This document shows, in pieces, positions 40,208 to 53,673 of a DNA stretch of 64,000 bases. A model generated the notes under the pieces. That model was not told where the DNA came from. It saw nothing but the letters and a program-made list of their open reading frames with translations, and searched no databases. Position 1 is the first letter of the stretch. The number at the start of each line of letters is the position of its first letter. The stretch is from Acanthacorydalis orientalis. Its lineage: Eukaryota; Arthropoda; Insecta; Megaloptera; Corydalidae. A program made the position numbers and the translations under genes. The DNA lies in assembly GCA_034766995.1 (NCBI GenBank), contig CM068315.1, positions 4,353,736 through 4,417,735 of the forward strand. Reading direction: 5' to 3'.

Positions 40208-40596
40208 AATTGACAATGGGATGTATGTATCCCACTGTTACTGCTGATCCCGCTGACTTAAAGCTAGGCTAATAAGCGAAAAAAACACACAGAAGCGCAC
40301 ACAACGGACATTAACTAAGACAGACGATTGTCTCTCTGCCAGAAATGAGTCTGGATGCTGAAATTTAAAACGGGATTCTTCCCAGCGTTACTGCTGCTCC
40401 TGCTGACTTAACACTAGGCTGACAAGCAAACAAAACAGACAATTAATTAAGACAGACGTTTGTCTCTCCACCAGCGACGGATCTGCATGCTGAAAATGAA
40501 AATTGGATTCCCCCCACTGTTATTGCTGATCCCGCTGACTTAACACTAGGCTAATAAGCGAAAAAAACACACAGAAGCGAACACAACGGACAATTA
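40208..40596. repeat. Minisatellite of about 150-bp units, R7
   Basis: Same variants as R3. Confidence 0.8.
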
Positions 40597-41372
40597 ATGT
40601 GTGAATGTGTATTTGTGTGTATACCTGTGTGTGTTTGTGTGTGTGTATTGTCTGCATTGGCCATACACAAAATAATTGATTGAAATATATCAATGTATCA
40701 AATCTGAATCAATAGATATTTATGCATTTAACAACAAATCGTGCACATGCTGTGACTTAATTTTTAAACATATTGTTTAATCACCGAAATTTTAATAGTT
40801 CAGCCGAACGAAAAACAATTTAATTGAATATTTTGTCTATGTTGCCACTTCTACACCACGTTGAGGTTGCAGACATGTAGAAGACCTAACGTGTCGATTC
40901 GAAAATCAACGCTAAACTAAGCCCTCAATATCAAATATTTTAAACAAAAAAAAAATCAAATTTGTACATGTTTTCAGAAAAGCCTATTCTAGCTATCTTA
41001 TCGACTAAAATTACTTTATATCCTTACAATTACTTTGAACTTGCATAATATCCACACACGTATCTTATTCATTCATAAATCAATGAACTTCGTCGATGGA
41101 TCAACATCTATAAAATCAATACAATTTCAAAATTCAAGTTCAATGTTCTTCAATAAAATTTACCTTAAAATATACAGCATAATTGTTCACCTGAAAAGAG
41201 TTTATGGCAATTTAGGTAATTTATACGTACATGTATATATATATAATTATGTACATGTACAATATTTTTTTTAATGTGTGTGTGTGTGTGTGATTTTATC
41301 GTTTCTCCCAAATAATTATATACAGTAACAAATCTGAAAGAAATGTAAATGTTATAATATATGAACATACGT

Positions 41373-41427
<55 letters not shown>

Positions 41428-41440
41428 GATGGGAAGTAGT
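40597..41440. repeat. U3 block
   Basis: Very close to U2 in its second half. It has a small local insertion (ctgaatcaatagat near 40704) shared with U4. Confidence 0.85.
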
Positions 41441-43438
41441 GGATGTTTGTATCCTTAATAGTTTGTTTTTATATTTATATTCATAAATCGAAAGTTGAAA
41501 AATACTTTCTCTAATATATTTTTTCCATAATTGATATTTTAATCTGTACGTTCAGATATTAGTTTATATATACTTCAGATATTTCGTTTCAAATAATAAT
41601 ATTCAATAATAGTTAAATTAATTACAGCCAGTTATTTAAATTACTGAAAGGAAAGAGAGGTAATAGATAAGAGCTAGAAACAGACAATAATAATTAAAAA
41701 ATATAAACTCACACACACACACACACACAATCTGTAAAAAAAACTGTATAATTATATAATCTGAAAAATTAATTATTATTATTATTATGTTTCTGGCTGT
41801 CCATTTTGAATTAATGTATACAATAAAGATTTGAAAAATCCTTTTCTTTATATATGTATACACCATAAGTGATATTATTTATTTGTGAATTCAATTTTTG
41901 TTTGATATATTATCTTCATAAAATATTTCTGTTCAAATAATTAAACTCGGCAATAAATTAATGACATGCTGTTATTTAAATCACTGAAAGGAAAGAGAGA
42001 TAATAGTTAATAGCTGAAAACATATAAAAATGATTAAAAAATATATACTAGCACACACACACGCAATCTGTAAAAAAAACTGTATTATTATATAATCTGA
42101 AAAATTAATTAATATTATTATGTTTCTGGATATCCATTTTGAATTAATGTCTATAATAAAGATTTGAAAAATCCTTTTCTTTTTACATATATTCCATATG
42201 TGACATTATAATTTGTGAATTCAATTTTATTTTGATATCTTTTCTTCGTATAATACTTTTGTTCCAAAAATAAAATTTAACTATAAATTAATTACAGCCT
42301 GTTTTTTTAAGTCACTGAAAGAAAGAGACATATTAGTTAACAGCTGAAAACAAATAAAAATGATCAAAAAATATAAACTCGCACACCCACACATACAATC
42401 TGTAAAAAAACTGTATTATTATATAATCTGGAAAAATAATTATTATTATTATGTTTCTGGATATCCATTTTGAATTAATGTCTATAATAATGATTTGAAA
42501 AATCCTTTTGTTTTTAGATATATTCCATATGTGACATTATAATTTGTGAATTCAATTTTATTTTGATAGCTTATCTTCGTATAATACTTCTATTCAAATA
42601 ATAATATTCAACAAATAAATTAATTACATGCTGTTATTTAAATCACTGAAAGGGAAGAGAGATAATAGTTAATAGCTGAAAACATATAAAAATGATTAGA
42701 AAATATAAACTCGCACACACACACAATCTGTAAAAACTGTATTATTATATAGTCTGAAAATTTAATTATTATTATTATTATGTTTCTGGCTGTCAATTTT
42801 GAATTAATGTCTATAAAAGAGATTTTAAACATCCTTTTCTTTATGTTTATATATATATGTTCCACATATGATGTTATTTATTTGTGAATTCCATTTTTAT
42901 TTGATATCTTATCTTCGTAAGATATTTACATTCAAATAATACAATTAAACAACAAATTAATTACAGCCTTTTATTTTAATCACTGAAAGGAAAGAGACAT
43001 GTCAGTTAATAGCTGAAAACAAATAAAAATGATTATAAAATATAAATTCGCACACACACCCACACACACAATCTGTAGAGAAACTCTATTATTATATAAT
43101 CTGAAAAATTAATTATTATTATTATGTTTCTGGATATCCATTTTGAATTAATTTTCTTAATAAAGAATTGAAAAATCCTTGTCTTTATAGAAATATTTCA
43201 GATGTGATATTATTATATGTAAAATCAATTTTTATTTGATATCTTCGTAAGATACTTCTGTTCAAGAAATAAAATTTAACTGTAAATTAATTACATCCTG
43301 TTTTTTTAAGTCACTGAAAGGAAAGAAAAGTAATAGTTAATAGCTGGAAACAAATAAAAATGGTTAAAAATTATAAACAGCAACACACACACACAATCTG
43401 TAAAGAACTGTATTATTATATGAGCTGAAAAATTAATA

Positions 43439-43440
<2 letters not shown>
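41441..43440. repeat. S4 satellite, about 5-6 units
   Basis: The unit phrase recurs near 41793, 42127, 42457, 42787 and 43131. It has the fewest units of the S arrays. The first units match S3 almost exactly; the later ones (from about 42780) are a different mix. Confidence 0.9.
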
Positions 43441-43500
<60 letters not shown>

Positions 43501-43519
43501 GTATGTATATATAAATATA
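43441..43519. repeat. TA tract at S4/T4 junction
   Basis: (TA)n with TG interruptions. Confidence 0.9.
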
Positions 43520-44011
43520 ACTAAGAAGTAATCTGAAAAAAATAATGATTAGTATTTTACATAAAGCTGAAAAAAAATTATGTTATACATAATTAAATAT
43601 TTCCCATCACGATGATTTTCATTCCATTTTTCAAATTTATAATTTTCTGTTCCAAAATTGAACAATACACTTTCAATGTCGTATTGAGAGACTGTGAATT
43701 TATTTATTATTTTAGTACATTTTTATATATTTTAATTAATTAATGCACTTTAGTAACGTATTTATTTTTATTTTGGTAACATATTTATATATTTGCATTA
43801 TTTAATTCATGTTTTAAAAATAGTTACTTTTCTAACCGCTGTAAATACAAGTTAATTTTATTATTACTAAATCTGTCTCGATTCACACACACATACACAT
43901 AAAATTCTAATAATTTTATAACCTGAAAAAAATGATTAATTAGTTATGCTGAAAAATAAACAATTATTATTTATTAAATATACATAAATAAGTTATATAT
44001 ATACATATATA

Positions 44012-44023
44012 GGATGGCCATCC
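44012..44023. repeat. 12-bp palindrome ggatggccatcc (T4)
   Basis: Perfect copy; the next bases differ slightly (ctgcacgaatc). Confidence 0.85.
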
Positions 44024-44067
44024 CTGCACGAATCACACATACACAAATATATTAAATAAATAAATAA

Positions 44068-44099
<32 letters not shown>

Positions 44100-45380
44100 G
44101 TATATATTATAATTGTTACAATTTATACTTATTTAATTCTCCTTCCATTGAATTTTTGCATAGTGAATATTTATGAATTTATTTCACTTTTGACAGCAGT
44201 CTCAAATGAGAGCCGTGATTAGATGTATGAAAATGTTTTGTATGTATCTCTCTTTTCTGAAAAAATGTTTACTGAATGTAAATATCCATTTATTATTTTA
44301 TAAGTTCATAAAAATCAAGTCGTTACCATATCTGTCTATTGTAATTTCAGTTGCTTTCCAATTGTATATCCATAATTGTCTATTTCAAAAGCTGTGTATT
44401 TTAATTTCCACATTAAAAAACCTTTTTTAACAATTGTTTTTCAGCAATTGTTACTTTGGTCATTTAAGTAATTAAGTAATTATTTAATGAAACGAATCTT
44501 CATGCAACTTGACCTCTGAAAATTCCAATAAACAAATTGATTGCTGATAAGTGTCTTAATTAATTAAAACATTACTCTGAATTACCTAATTAAAAAATTA
44601 ATCAATAGGGTGAATCCATTCTATTTTGGTAAATATTTAGAGAAAAACAATCGAGAGTGCACCATTCACACTTCGATATGGTATCAATTATTGCATGAAA
44701 GAGAAAAATTAATCATTCTGTAATGTATGTCTGTATGTAAAATATATGTATGCTATGTATGTATCAGTATAAGTAATAAGAATAAGTATATTATATTATG
44801 TACTGTATTGTATTGTAAATTATATTTACAATATTAACTCACGAACACGTATTTCACTTTTTGTAGACGACGTCGGTTCTAGACTTGAAAATAAGGAGTG
44901 ATACATTCGAACGAATCGATCAATAAACATTTATAATATAAAAAAAACAATAGATCATTCAGAAATATTTATGTTAAATATAATCTCAAATTCATTTTTT
45001 TTAATGTGTATTTCTGAAATGAGAAGGAGCAGAGTTAACGAACGATTTAACGAATAATGTTTATTAATCGATTTAAAAAACAAGTCATGATTATTTTCAC
45101 TGCAATCTCTGTAACTAACAAAAATCTTATTATTGTTGTGTGTGTGTGTGTGAGTGTCGTTGTATTTTTGTACTTTTATGAAGTTATGCATAAATGAAAA
45201 CTTGTACTGTAGAAGAGTGAATATGTGTATTTATTTGTTTGTTTTTATATATGTTTGTGTCGGCTGTAATAAAGTAGGTAGTAAAAAATCTCTTAATACT
45301 ATAGTTTCGTCATATTTTTATACTATTTACCATAGAGAACACGGAGATAGAACTACTTGAATCGTTTTGAACTCAAACAA

Positions 45381-45625
45381 ATCGATCAATAAACTTAGTG
45401 AGCAGACACATTTATTTAAATTGTATTTAGCCACTAAATGTAAATTTGGGAAATGTTTCAAATCAATCCAGAATATTGGTGAAATTTAGAAAAAAAAATT
45501 ACACTTATTAATTGGTACAGAAACACCGAGATATATATATATATATATACATTTGTACACGAGTAAAATTATTATTTAATTTTAATAAAGATGAATTATA
45601 TCGAATATTACTTTTATTGATCGAT
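45381..45625. repeat. Inverted repeat flanking a TA tract (T4)
   Basis: Perfect 13-bp arms at 45381-45393 and 45613-45625 around TA dinucleotides at 45531-45549. Confidence 0.85.
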
Positions 45626-47610
45626 TAGAAGAAGATCGGGCAGCTGAAAAATACATAGCGAGAACTGAAACATACAAATACAGATTGCACGCGAAAAATA
45701 GCGATGACAAACGGATTGTATGTGCAATGAACTTTACACTCACATCGAAAGATTCTATAATTTATAAATAATCTTATTAAGAAACAATTTGAGACATGAT
45801 TGAAGTTTCATTAACCACGAGTTCATTCCGAATCAATTCCGTTTGTTTATCTCAACAAATATTCAAGAGAACTTATATTATTTGTATATCATTTGTACAT
45901 AATGTCGCAAACCAATTCATACCTATGCGGAATCCGAAAGATCGTCGATTGACATTGATACGAAGATGAAATCCATCAATAAATATTTTAAAATATAACC
46001 ATTAGTAAAATGTAAAGTGAATTAGAACGACGACGCATTCAAATTTTCAGTTATTTTAATGACAATGACAGAATTGAGAAACGACTATTGATATAAATAT
46101 TGAATTAGTATTAAAGAAATGGAATAGTTGATAACAAAGGACATTTAGAGCCCTGACATAGTTTTTGATTGTGAAAAGATGTATTTATTGATGGATTTAT
46201 AAACCAATAATTGAAGATAGCTTCTCGATGTCTGAAATAAACGGGTGTTGATTATTTGTGAATTGATGTAAATGTTGATGTCAGTTGATGTAGATGCGTG
46301 TGTGTGTGTGTGTATGTTTTTTTTTAACCATTTACCATTAACTTTATATGGACGACGATAGAAAAAATTCATAAGTCGAGTGTCAAAATGTAATAGTACG
46401 TCGTGTAAGTGGAACATATTATTATGATGTTCAAAATTAAGAAAGTGATGGAAAATTTACACCATGAATCAATAGACGGATGCTAACAGAAATCTCGATT
46501 ACAATAGAATAACAAGTAATTATTTTTTCAATTGACATTCTGTGATAAGATAAAATTTGATAGCATACTAACGGAGACAAATTAAAAAAGAATATTAAAA
46601 TCTGACATTGACGACGATTATATTCGTTCGATCTCGATTTAAAAGTAGACAAATATAATGGACGCTTGTGAGCGTCCGCCATAGAAATGTAAGTGTCAAT
46701 ATCGATACATAAATTCGTACGCCAGTGTTTACTTAACTACAATGGATACTTTTAAATATTTTAGTCGCGATGCATGAATACACGAATACAAAAGTACTTT
46801 TTCTAACGTGAAGAAGAGTTAGAAATGTGTAATCGAAAGATACAAATTATTTAAGGATGCATATGCATGTGCCTGTGTTTGTGGGTGCACTCTGAACACA
46901 ACAATATTGTGTTCGAAAAATGCGTTCGATTATCAAATCGAGAGTAATCAATTTATGAGCAGAGGTCGATGAAAGAATACGTTTACTCTTTCCCGAGGTA
47001 TTGATTCATTAGAGTAATAAAAAAATATATAAAATACATACATCATCCTCTCATAAACCTTACGATCAATGGTAAGTGCTACGATACAAATAATTGGCGG
47101 AGTGTTTTATTTCCAGTGTAAGACAAGATTTCTTTCCTAAAATTAAACATGTAAATTAATAACAGCTATATATATATATTTAGTTATATTATGGAAATTG
47201 TTACCTGAGAACTGAATGTGTTCTTATACAGAATCTGTTGATTCTAAGAGAAAAAAATGAATCTTCCAAATTCACATCACTCTACGAATTTAATCAAAAC
47301 TTAATTGAACCGTTTATGTCGAACCGAAAAACGAAAAACGATTTTATAACGCCCGAATATAAGATGATACTTGAAACTGATTCGTTGCAAAACTGATCAA
47401 ATTCGAACTGAATAATTATAAATATAAAAATAAATAATGTAACCGTACAACGCACACGCAAAGTCGGGTGGGATCGTATCAAAATAATTATGCATCAAAT
47501 GAAGACATTACATGTAAGGATCCAAAACGCGTCAACACTTGTATTGGACGCTCAACATGTGAATGCCATTATGAAACATACTCTTTTCATTTGCCCTATC
47601 TATACATATA

Positions 47611-47645
47611 TTGGATAATGGTGCAACATTGCACCATTACTCCAT
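47611..47645. repeat. Hairpin, R8
   Basis: Arms taatggtgcaa and ttgcaccatta, extended by tgga and tcca with one bulge as in R6. The centre reads ca rather than ct. Confidence 0.75.
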
Positions 47646-47860
47646 CTCCAATAATCGGAGCAAAGGGGAGAGGCTACTTTATAACGCAAAGCGAAAAAAG
47701 TTATGAAAATTAAAAAAAAAATATATTTAAACGAATTAAAACTTACTATTAATGTTAAATTAACTGACCGAAAAGCTACGTTAAACAGTAACAAATCTAT
47801 TAGGGGTAACGTAGCAGGGGTCGCGATGCAGAGCTGAAATTCATAAAAGAAATTAAATAC

Positions 47861-48259
47861 ACATTTTCTATGGTACTAGTCGCACTTAACCCAACGACAA
47901 GCCACCGCCTGACACTACACCTGCTACAAGGTGAAACGACATATACAACCCGTGAAGCGGATTTATATATGCGTGCCTGACCTATTCTGCACGACTATTG
48001 TGCAGCCATCCCTAACGCTGAAAGTCATGTGTTGAAGAGTCGAGGAGTCGAGGTTTCAACTTCGCTTCACAGCAATTCATCCACCGCGAAAGCTCCCAAT
48101 GTATCGATCGCACAATTGACAATCAATCAGCATAACATCTCATACGCCGACGACGTTCAATTCGCAATCGATCTAATCTGTGTGTTATACAATATAGATG
48201 AAACATTAAGAAATATGCAAAATATGATATCGTCTTATGGATTCGCGTTTGAACCGTAA
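47861..48259 (+). pseudogene. RT palm remnant (R8, subtype a)
   Basis: YADD at 48143-48154, TAA at 48257-48259. This a copy has the TTG form, without the TAG. A 4-nt insertion (tatt) near 47996 breaks the upstream register. Confidence 0.55.
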
Positions 48260-48912
48260 ATTAATTCTGTTATATTATAAATGAAATCATCATAAAACGA
48301 CATCCAGCCTAAAACTAAAACCTATTCTCCTATCAAATGGGGGAAATACGATGGACTTTGCGTTCGTGTACAGTTGAAAATAATAAAAACCTGTTTTTTA
48401 TTTATCCCTATGTGTATCCTGTTTTCGTTCTGCATCATCCGCATCTCAGCAGCCGCAAATTCTGACGATATAAACGTAGACACTTCACGAACGAATCTTG
48501 TATCACTCTCACTATTACACCATTAACATTGCACATTAACTTTATTCAACGATGAAACATTAATATACTAATTGTTTTTAACTTTTGAATCTACTAATTA
48601 TTATTACTTAAAAGAAAAACACTACATAAAACACTGCTGTAAAAGAGATTTCATTAATTATGAATGATGAGTTGTATTTATCATAAGGTGGATGTGTGAG
48701 TGTGCGTGTGTTAATGTTGTATAATGTGTAGAGTAATATGTTTGTAATGAAATGAAGATGATGAAATTCTCTCTCTCTTTTCACTGATCATATAGTAATT
48801 GACAGCTACTTCCTGAGACGTCCAAGATGGAAGAGGACCATTCAGGCCAAAGAGAATTTTGGATGCAGTTTACCCCCCATATCCAGAAGGGAATGTGTTA
48901 AACAATTTAAAC

Positions 48913-49566
48913 AGATGATGGTCTCTCCAATAGCGATGAATCTGCCTACTGAAATTTAAAATTGGATTCTTCCCACTGTTACTGCTGATCCTGCTCACTT
49001 CACACTAGGCTAATAAGCGAAAGAACACATAGAAGCGAACACAACGAACAATTATCTAAGCCAGATGGATGGTCTCTCCACCAGCGATGACTGGGGCTAC
49101 TGAAATACAAAATGGGATTCTTCCCAGCGTTACTGCTGCTCCTGCTGACTTAACACTAGGCTACACAAGCGAAAAAAACACAGAAGCGAACACAAACGGA
49201 CAATTAACTAACACAGACGATTGTCTCTCTGCCAGAGATGATTCTGGCTGCTGAAAATTAAAATTGAGCTCCTACCACTGTCACTGCTGAACCTGTTGAC
49301 TTAACACTAGGCTAATGAGCGAAAAAAACACACAGAAGCAAACACAATGGACATTTTACTAACACAGACGATTGTCTGTCTGCCAGAGATGAGTCTGGCT
49401 GCTGAAAATTAAAATTGAACTCCTACCACTGTCACTGCTGCTCCCGTTGACTTAACACTAGGCTAATGAGCGAGAAAAACACACAGAAGCGAACACAACA
49501 GACAATTAACTAAGACAGACGAGTGTCTCTCCGCCAGCGATGGGTCTGCCTGCTGAAATTTAAAAT
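48913..49566. repeat. Minisatellite of about 150-bp units, R8 (longest)
   Basis: The gtctctcc-type landmark recurs at about 48913, 49063, 49216, 49367 and 49517, so there are about 4.5 units against about 3.5 in R4, R6 and R9. The extra unit accounts for the 2774-bp spacing from R8 core to R9 core, against 2622 elsewhere. Confidence 0.9.
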
Positions 49567-50317
49567 GGAATTTTTAAGTAATAAAATAATGAAAGACATA
49601 CTTTGTTCCTGCACAAACCATTCGATCGTGTCTTGTACGACGAGACGGGTAATTGGTTCAGTGTTTCAGTTCCAGTTCAAGGCAAGCATTGTGTACTAAA
49701 ATTAAGCAATTATATAAATGACTGATTTTTGTATTTATATAGATACACAATGGAAATCGTTACCTGAGTTCTGAATGTGTTTGTGTTAAGAATCTGTCGA
49801 TTCCGATAGAAAAAACATCAATATTCGAGATTCACATCACTCCGCGAATTTAATCAAAATTTAATCGAACCGTTTATGACGAACCGAAAATCGATTTTAT
49901 AACGCCCGAATGTAAGATGATTTTTTGAATGTTAACAACCTTCACGCGGTCGTAATTTAATTCAAAAAAGAACCCTATTTACACACAGTCAGTGACTATG
50001 AACATCGAAAACAACAGTTTTCGATCTCAACTCGTTTGGTTCACCGTTTTGATTAAATTTAAACGAGACGGACAAACTGATTCGTTGCACAAACTGATAG
50101 AATTCGAACTGAATAAATATATAAATATAAATATATATAAAGGAACTGTACGACGCATACGCAAAATCGGGTGGGATCTAATCAAACTAATTATGCATCA
50201 AAAGAGGAACATTGACATGCAAGGATCCAAAACGCGTCATCACTTGTATTGGACGCTCAACATGTGAATCCCATTATGATACACACTCGTTCGATTTGCC
50301 CTATCTGTTCATATAAA

Positions 50318-50347
50318 GGGTAATGGTGCAACTTTGCACCATTACCT
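50318..50347. repeat. Hairpin, R9
   Basis: Arms gggtaatggtgcaa and ttgcaccattacct around ct, nearly perfect. Confidence 0.8.
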
Positions 50348-50637
50348 ATTCTCCATTCTTCGTAGTTGAGAGAAAGGGGTCTTTAATAAAACTCATTAAC
50401 TTAAAATTAAAAAAATAATTATAAATTCAATCTAATATTTACTATTAATTAAAAAAATCAACAATTAAAAGCAAACAATCAATGAAAAAGCAATTAATAT
50501 TGAATAAAAAAAATACTTAAAAAATTAAATCTTAATTTAATTGACCAAAAAGTTACGCTGAGTAACAACAAAGCTATTAGGGGTAACGTGGCGGGGATCG
50601 AGATGACAAGCTGGAAATCATAAAAGAAATTAAATAC

Positions 50638-51033
50638 ACATTTTCTACGGCGCTGGTCGCACTTAACCCAACGACAAGCCACCGCCTGACACTACACCTG
50701 CTACAAGGTGAAACGACATACACAACCCGTGAAGCGGATTTATATATGCGTGCCTGAATCTAAGCTGCACGACGTGCAGCCATCCCTAACGCTGAAAGTC
50801 ATGTGTTGAAGAGTCGAGGAGTCGAGGTTTCAACTTCGCTTCACAGCAATTCATCCACCGCGAAAGCTCCCAATGTATCGATCGCACAATTGACAATCAA
50901 TCAGCATAACATCTCATACACTGACGACGTTCAATTCGCAATCGATCTAATCTGTGTGTTATACAATATAGATGAAACATTAAGAAATATGCAAAATATG
51001 ATATCGTCTTATGGATTCGCGTTTGAACCGTAA
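50638..51033 (+). pseudogene. RT palm remnant (R9, subtype a, YTDD)
   Basis: YTDD at 50917-50928, TAA at 51031-51033, TTG form without TAG. A local change (aatctaagctgc for atctattctgc) lies near 50757. Confidence 0.55.
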
Positions 51034-51685
51034 ATTAATTCTGTTATATTATAAATGAAATCATCATAAAACGACATCCAGCCTAAAACTAAAACCTACT
51101 CTCCTATCAAATGGGGGAAATACGATGGACTTTGCGTTCGTGTACAGTTCAAAATTTTAAAAACCTGTTTTTTATTTATCCCTTATGTGTATTCTGTTTT
51201 CATTCTGCATCATCCGCATATCAGCAGCCGCAAATTCTGACGATATAAACGTAGACACTTCACGAACGAATCTTGTATCACTCTCACTATTACACCATTA
51301 ACATTGCACATTAACTTTATTCAACGATGAAACTTTAACACTAATTGATTTTAACTTTTGAATCTACTAATTATTATTATTTAAAAAGAAACACTACATA
51401 AAACACTGCTGTAAAAGAGATTTTATTAATTATGAATGATGAGTTGTATTTATCGTGAGGTAGATGTGTGAGTGTGCGTGTGTTAATGTTGTATAATGTG
51501 CAGAGTTATATGTTTGTAATGAAATGAAGATGATGAAATTCTCTCTCACTTTTCACTGATCATATAGTAATTGACAGCTACTTCCTGAGACGTCCAAGAT
51601 GGAAGAGGACCATTCAGGCCAAAGAGAATTTTGGATGCAGTTTACCCCCCATATCCAGAAGGGAATATGTTAAACAATTTCAACA

Positions 51686-52184
51686 GATGATGGTCTCTCC
51701 ACTAGCGATGAATCTGCCTACTGAAATTTAAAATTGGTTTCTTCCCACTGTTACTGCTGATCCTGCTCACTTAACACTAGGCTAATAAGCGAAAGAACAC
51801 ATAGAAGCGAACACAACGAACAATTATCTAAGCCAGATGATGGTCTCTCCACCAGAGATGACTGAGGCTACTGAAATACAAAATGGGATTCTTCCCAGCG
51901 TTACTGCTGCTCCTGCTGACTTAACACTAGGCTACACAAGCGAAAAAAACACAGAAGCGAACACAAACGGACAATTAACTAACACAGACGATTGTCTCTC
52001 TGCCAGAGATGAGTCTGGCTGCTGAAAATTAAAATTGAACTCCTGCCACTGTCACTGCTGCTCCCGTTGACTTAACACTAGGCTAAAGAGCGAGAAAAAC
52101 ACCCAGAAGCGAACACAACAGACAATTATCTAAGAGAGACGAGTGTCTCTCCATCAGCGATGGATCTGCCTGCTGAAATTTAAT
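51686..52184. repeat. Minisatellite of about 150-bp units, R9
   Basis: About 3.5 units, a-type register. Confidence 0.85.
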
Positions 52185-52939
52185 CTGGATTTTAAGTAAT
52201 AAAATAATGAAGGACATACTTTATTCCTGCATAAATCAGTCTATCATTGTCTTGTACGTCGAGACAATATATTGGTTTAGTGTTTCGGTTCCACATTACG
52301 ACAATTATTGGTTCCTAGAATTAAGCAATTGAATTAATGTCAGATATTTATATTTATATAGATATACTATGGAAATCGTTACCTGCGTTCTGAATGTGTT
52401 TGTATTAAGAATCTATCGATTCCGATAGAAAAAACGTCAATCTTCGCAATTCACATCACTCCGCGAATTTAATCAAAACTCAATCGAACCGTTTATGACG
52501 ACGAACCGAAAATCGATTTCATAACACCCGAATGTAAGATGATTTTTCGAATGTTAACAACCTTCGCTCGGTCGTAATTTAATTCAGAAAAAAAACCTTA
52601 TCCAAACATAGTCAGTGACTATGAATATCGAAAACGACTGTTTCCGATCTCAACACGATTGGTTCACCGTTTTGATTAAATTTAAATGAGACGGACAAAC
52701 TTATTCGTTGCACAAACTGATAGAATTCGAACTGAATAAATATATAAATATAAATATATATAAAGGAACTGTACGACGCATACGCAAAATCGGGAGAGAT
52801 CTAATCAAACTAATTATGCATCAAAACAGGAACACTGACACGCAAGGATCCAAAACGCGTCATCACTTGTATTGGACGCTCAACATGTGAATGCCATTAT
52901 GAGACATAGTAGTTCGAATTGCCCTATCTGTACATATAA

Positions 52940-52970
52940 AGTGTAATCGTGCAACTTTTCAACATTACCC
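52940..52970. repeat. Hairpin, R10 (decayed)
   Basis: Arms gtgtaatcgtgcaa and tttcaacattaccc with several mismatches; the weakest of the ten. Confidence 0.55.
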
Positions 52971-53260
52971 ATTCTTCAATCTTCGGCGAAGGGAAAGAGA
53001 GAATTTTTATAACACTCATTAAAATGAAAATTTAAAAAATAATTATAAATTCAATCTAATATTTACTATTAATTAAAAAAATCAAAATTTAAAAGCAAAC
53101 AATCAATGAAAAATCAATTACTATTGAATAAAAAAAATGCTTAAAAATTCAAATCTTAATTTAATTGACCAAAGAGCCACGTTAAACAATAACAAACTAT
53201 TAGGGGTACCATGGCAGGGGTCGAGATGGGAAGCTGGAAATCATAAAAGAAATTAAGTAC

Positions 53261-53673
53261 ACATTTTCTACGGCGCTGGTCGCACTTAACCCAACGACAA
53301 GCCACCGCCTGACACTACACCTGCTACAAGGTGAAACGACATACACAACCCGTGAAGCGGATTTATATATGCGTGCCTGATCTATTCTGCACGACGTGCA
53401 GCCATCCCTAACGCTGAAAGTCATGTGTTGAAGAGTCGAGGAGTCGAGGTTTCAACTTCGCTTCACAGCAATTCATCCACCGCGAAAGCTCCCAATGTAT
53501 CGATCGCACAATTGACAATCAATCAGCATAACATCTCATACGCTGACGACGTTCAATTCGCAATCGATCTAATCTGTGTGTCATACATTAACAAATATGC
53601 AAGATGTGATATCGTCTTATGGATTCTTTCCTATTTTACGTTTGAACCGGATTTCAATTACGTTCTGATATAA
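53261..53673 (+). pseudogene. RT palm remnant (R10, subtype b)
   Basis: YADD at 53539-53550, open TTG form to TAA at 53671-53673. The core is near-identical to R2 and R3 although the flanks have diverged. Confidence 0.55.

Larger units (their letters stand above)
38053..40596. repeat. R7 unit (subtype b)
   Basis: Cycle-terminal unit joined to U3. Over most of its length it matches R3 more closely than R5 (for example aatagaaccgtttatgagg in both R3 and R7). The invariant block starts at 40064. Confidence 0.9.
43520..47009. repeat. T4 block
   Basis: About 3.5 kb. The first part (about 43560-44300) shares variants with T5, such as atttttattttggtaacat. The later part matches T2, as in tgattgtgaaaagatgtatt near 46165. 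About 80 bp present in T2 and T3 after the GT patch is missing near 46318. Confidence 0.85.
47010..49566. repeat. R8 unit (subtype a)
   Basis: Cycle-initial unit after T4. About 140 bp present in R4 and R6 is deleted near 47370 (between gatgatacttgaa and ctgattcg). One extra minisatellite unit offsets this. The invariant block starts at 48803. Confidence 0.9.
49567..52184. repeat. R9 unit (subtype a, extra copy)
   Basis: A second a-type unit in the last cycle, absent from cycles 2 and 3. Its first half resembles b units (for example tcacgcggtcgtaattt), while its core and tail are a-type. It therefore looks like the product of an unequal exchange between units. The invariant block starts at 51574. 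Confidence 0.9.
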
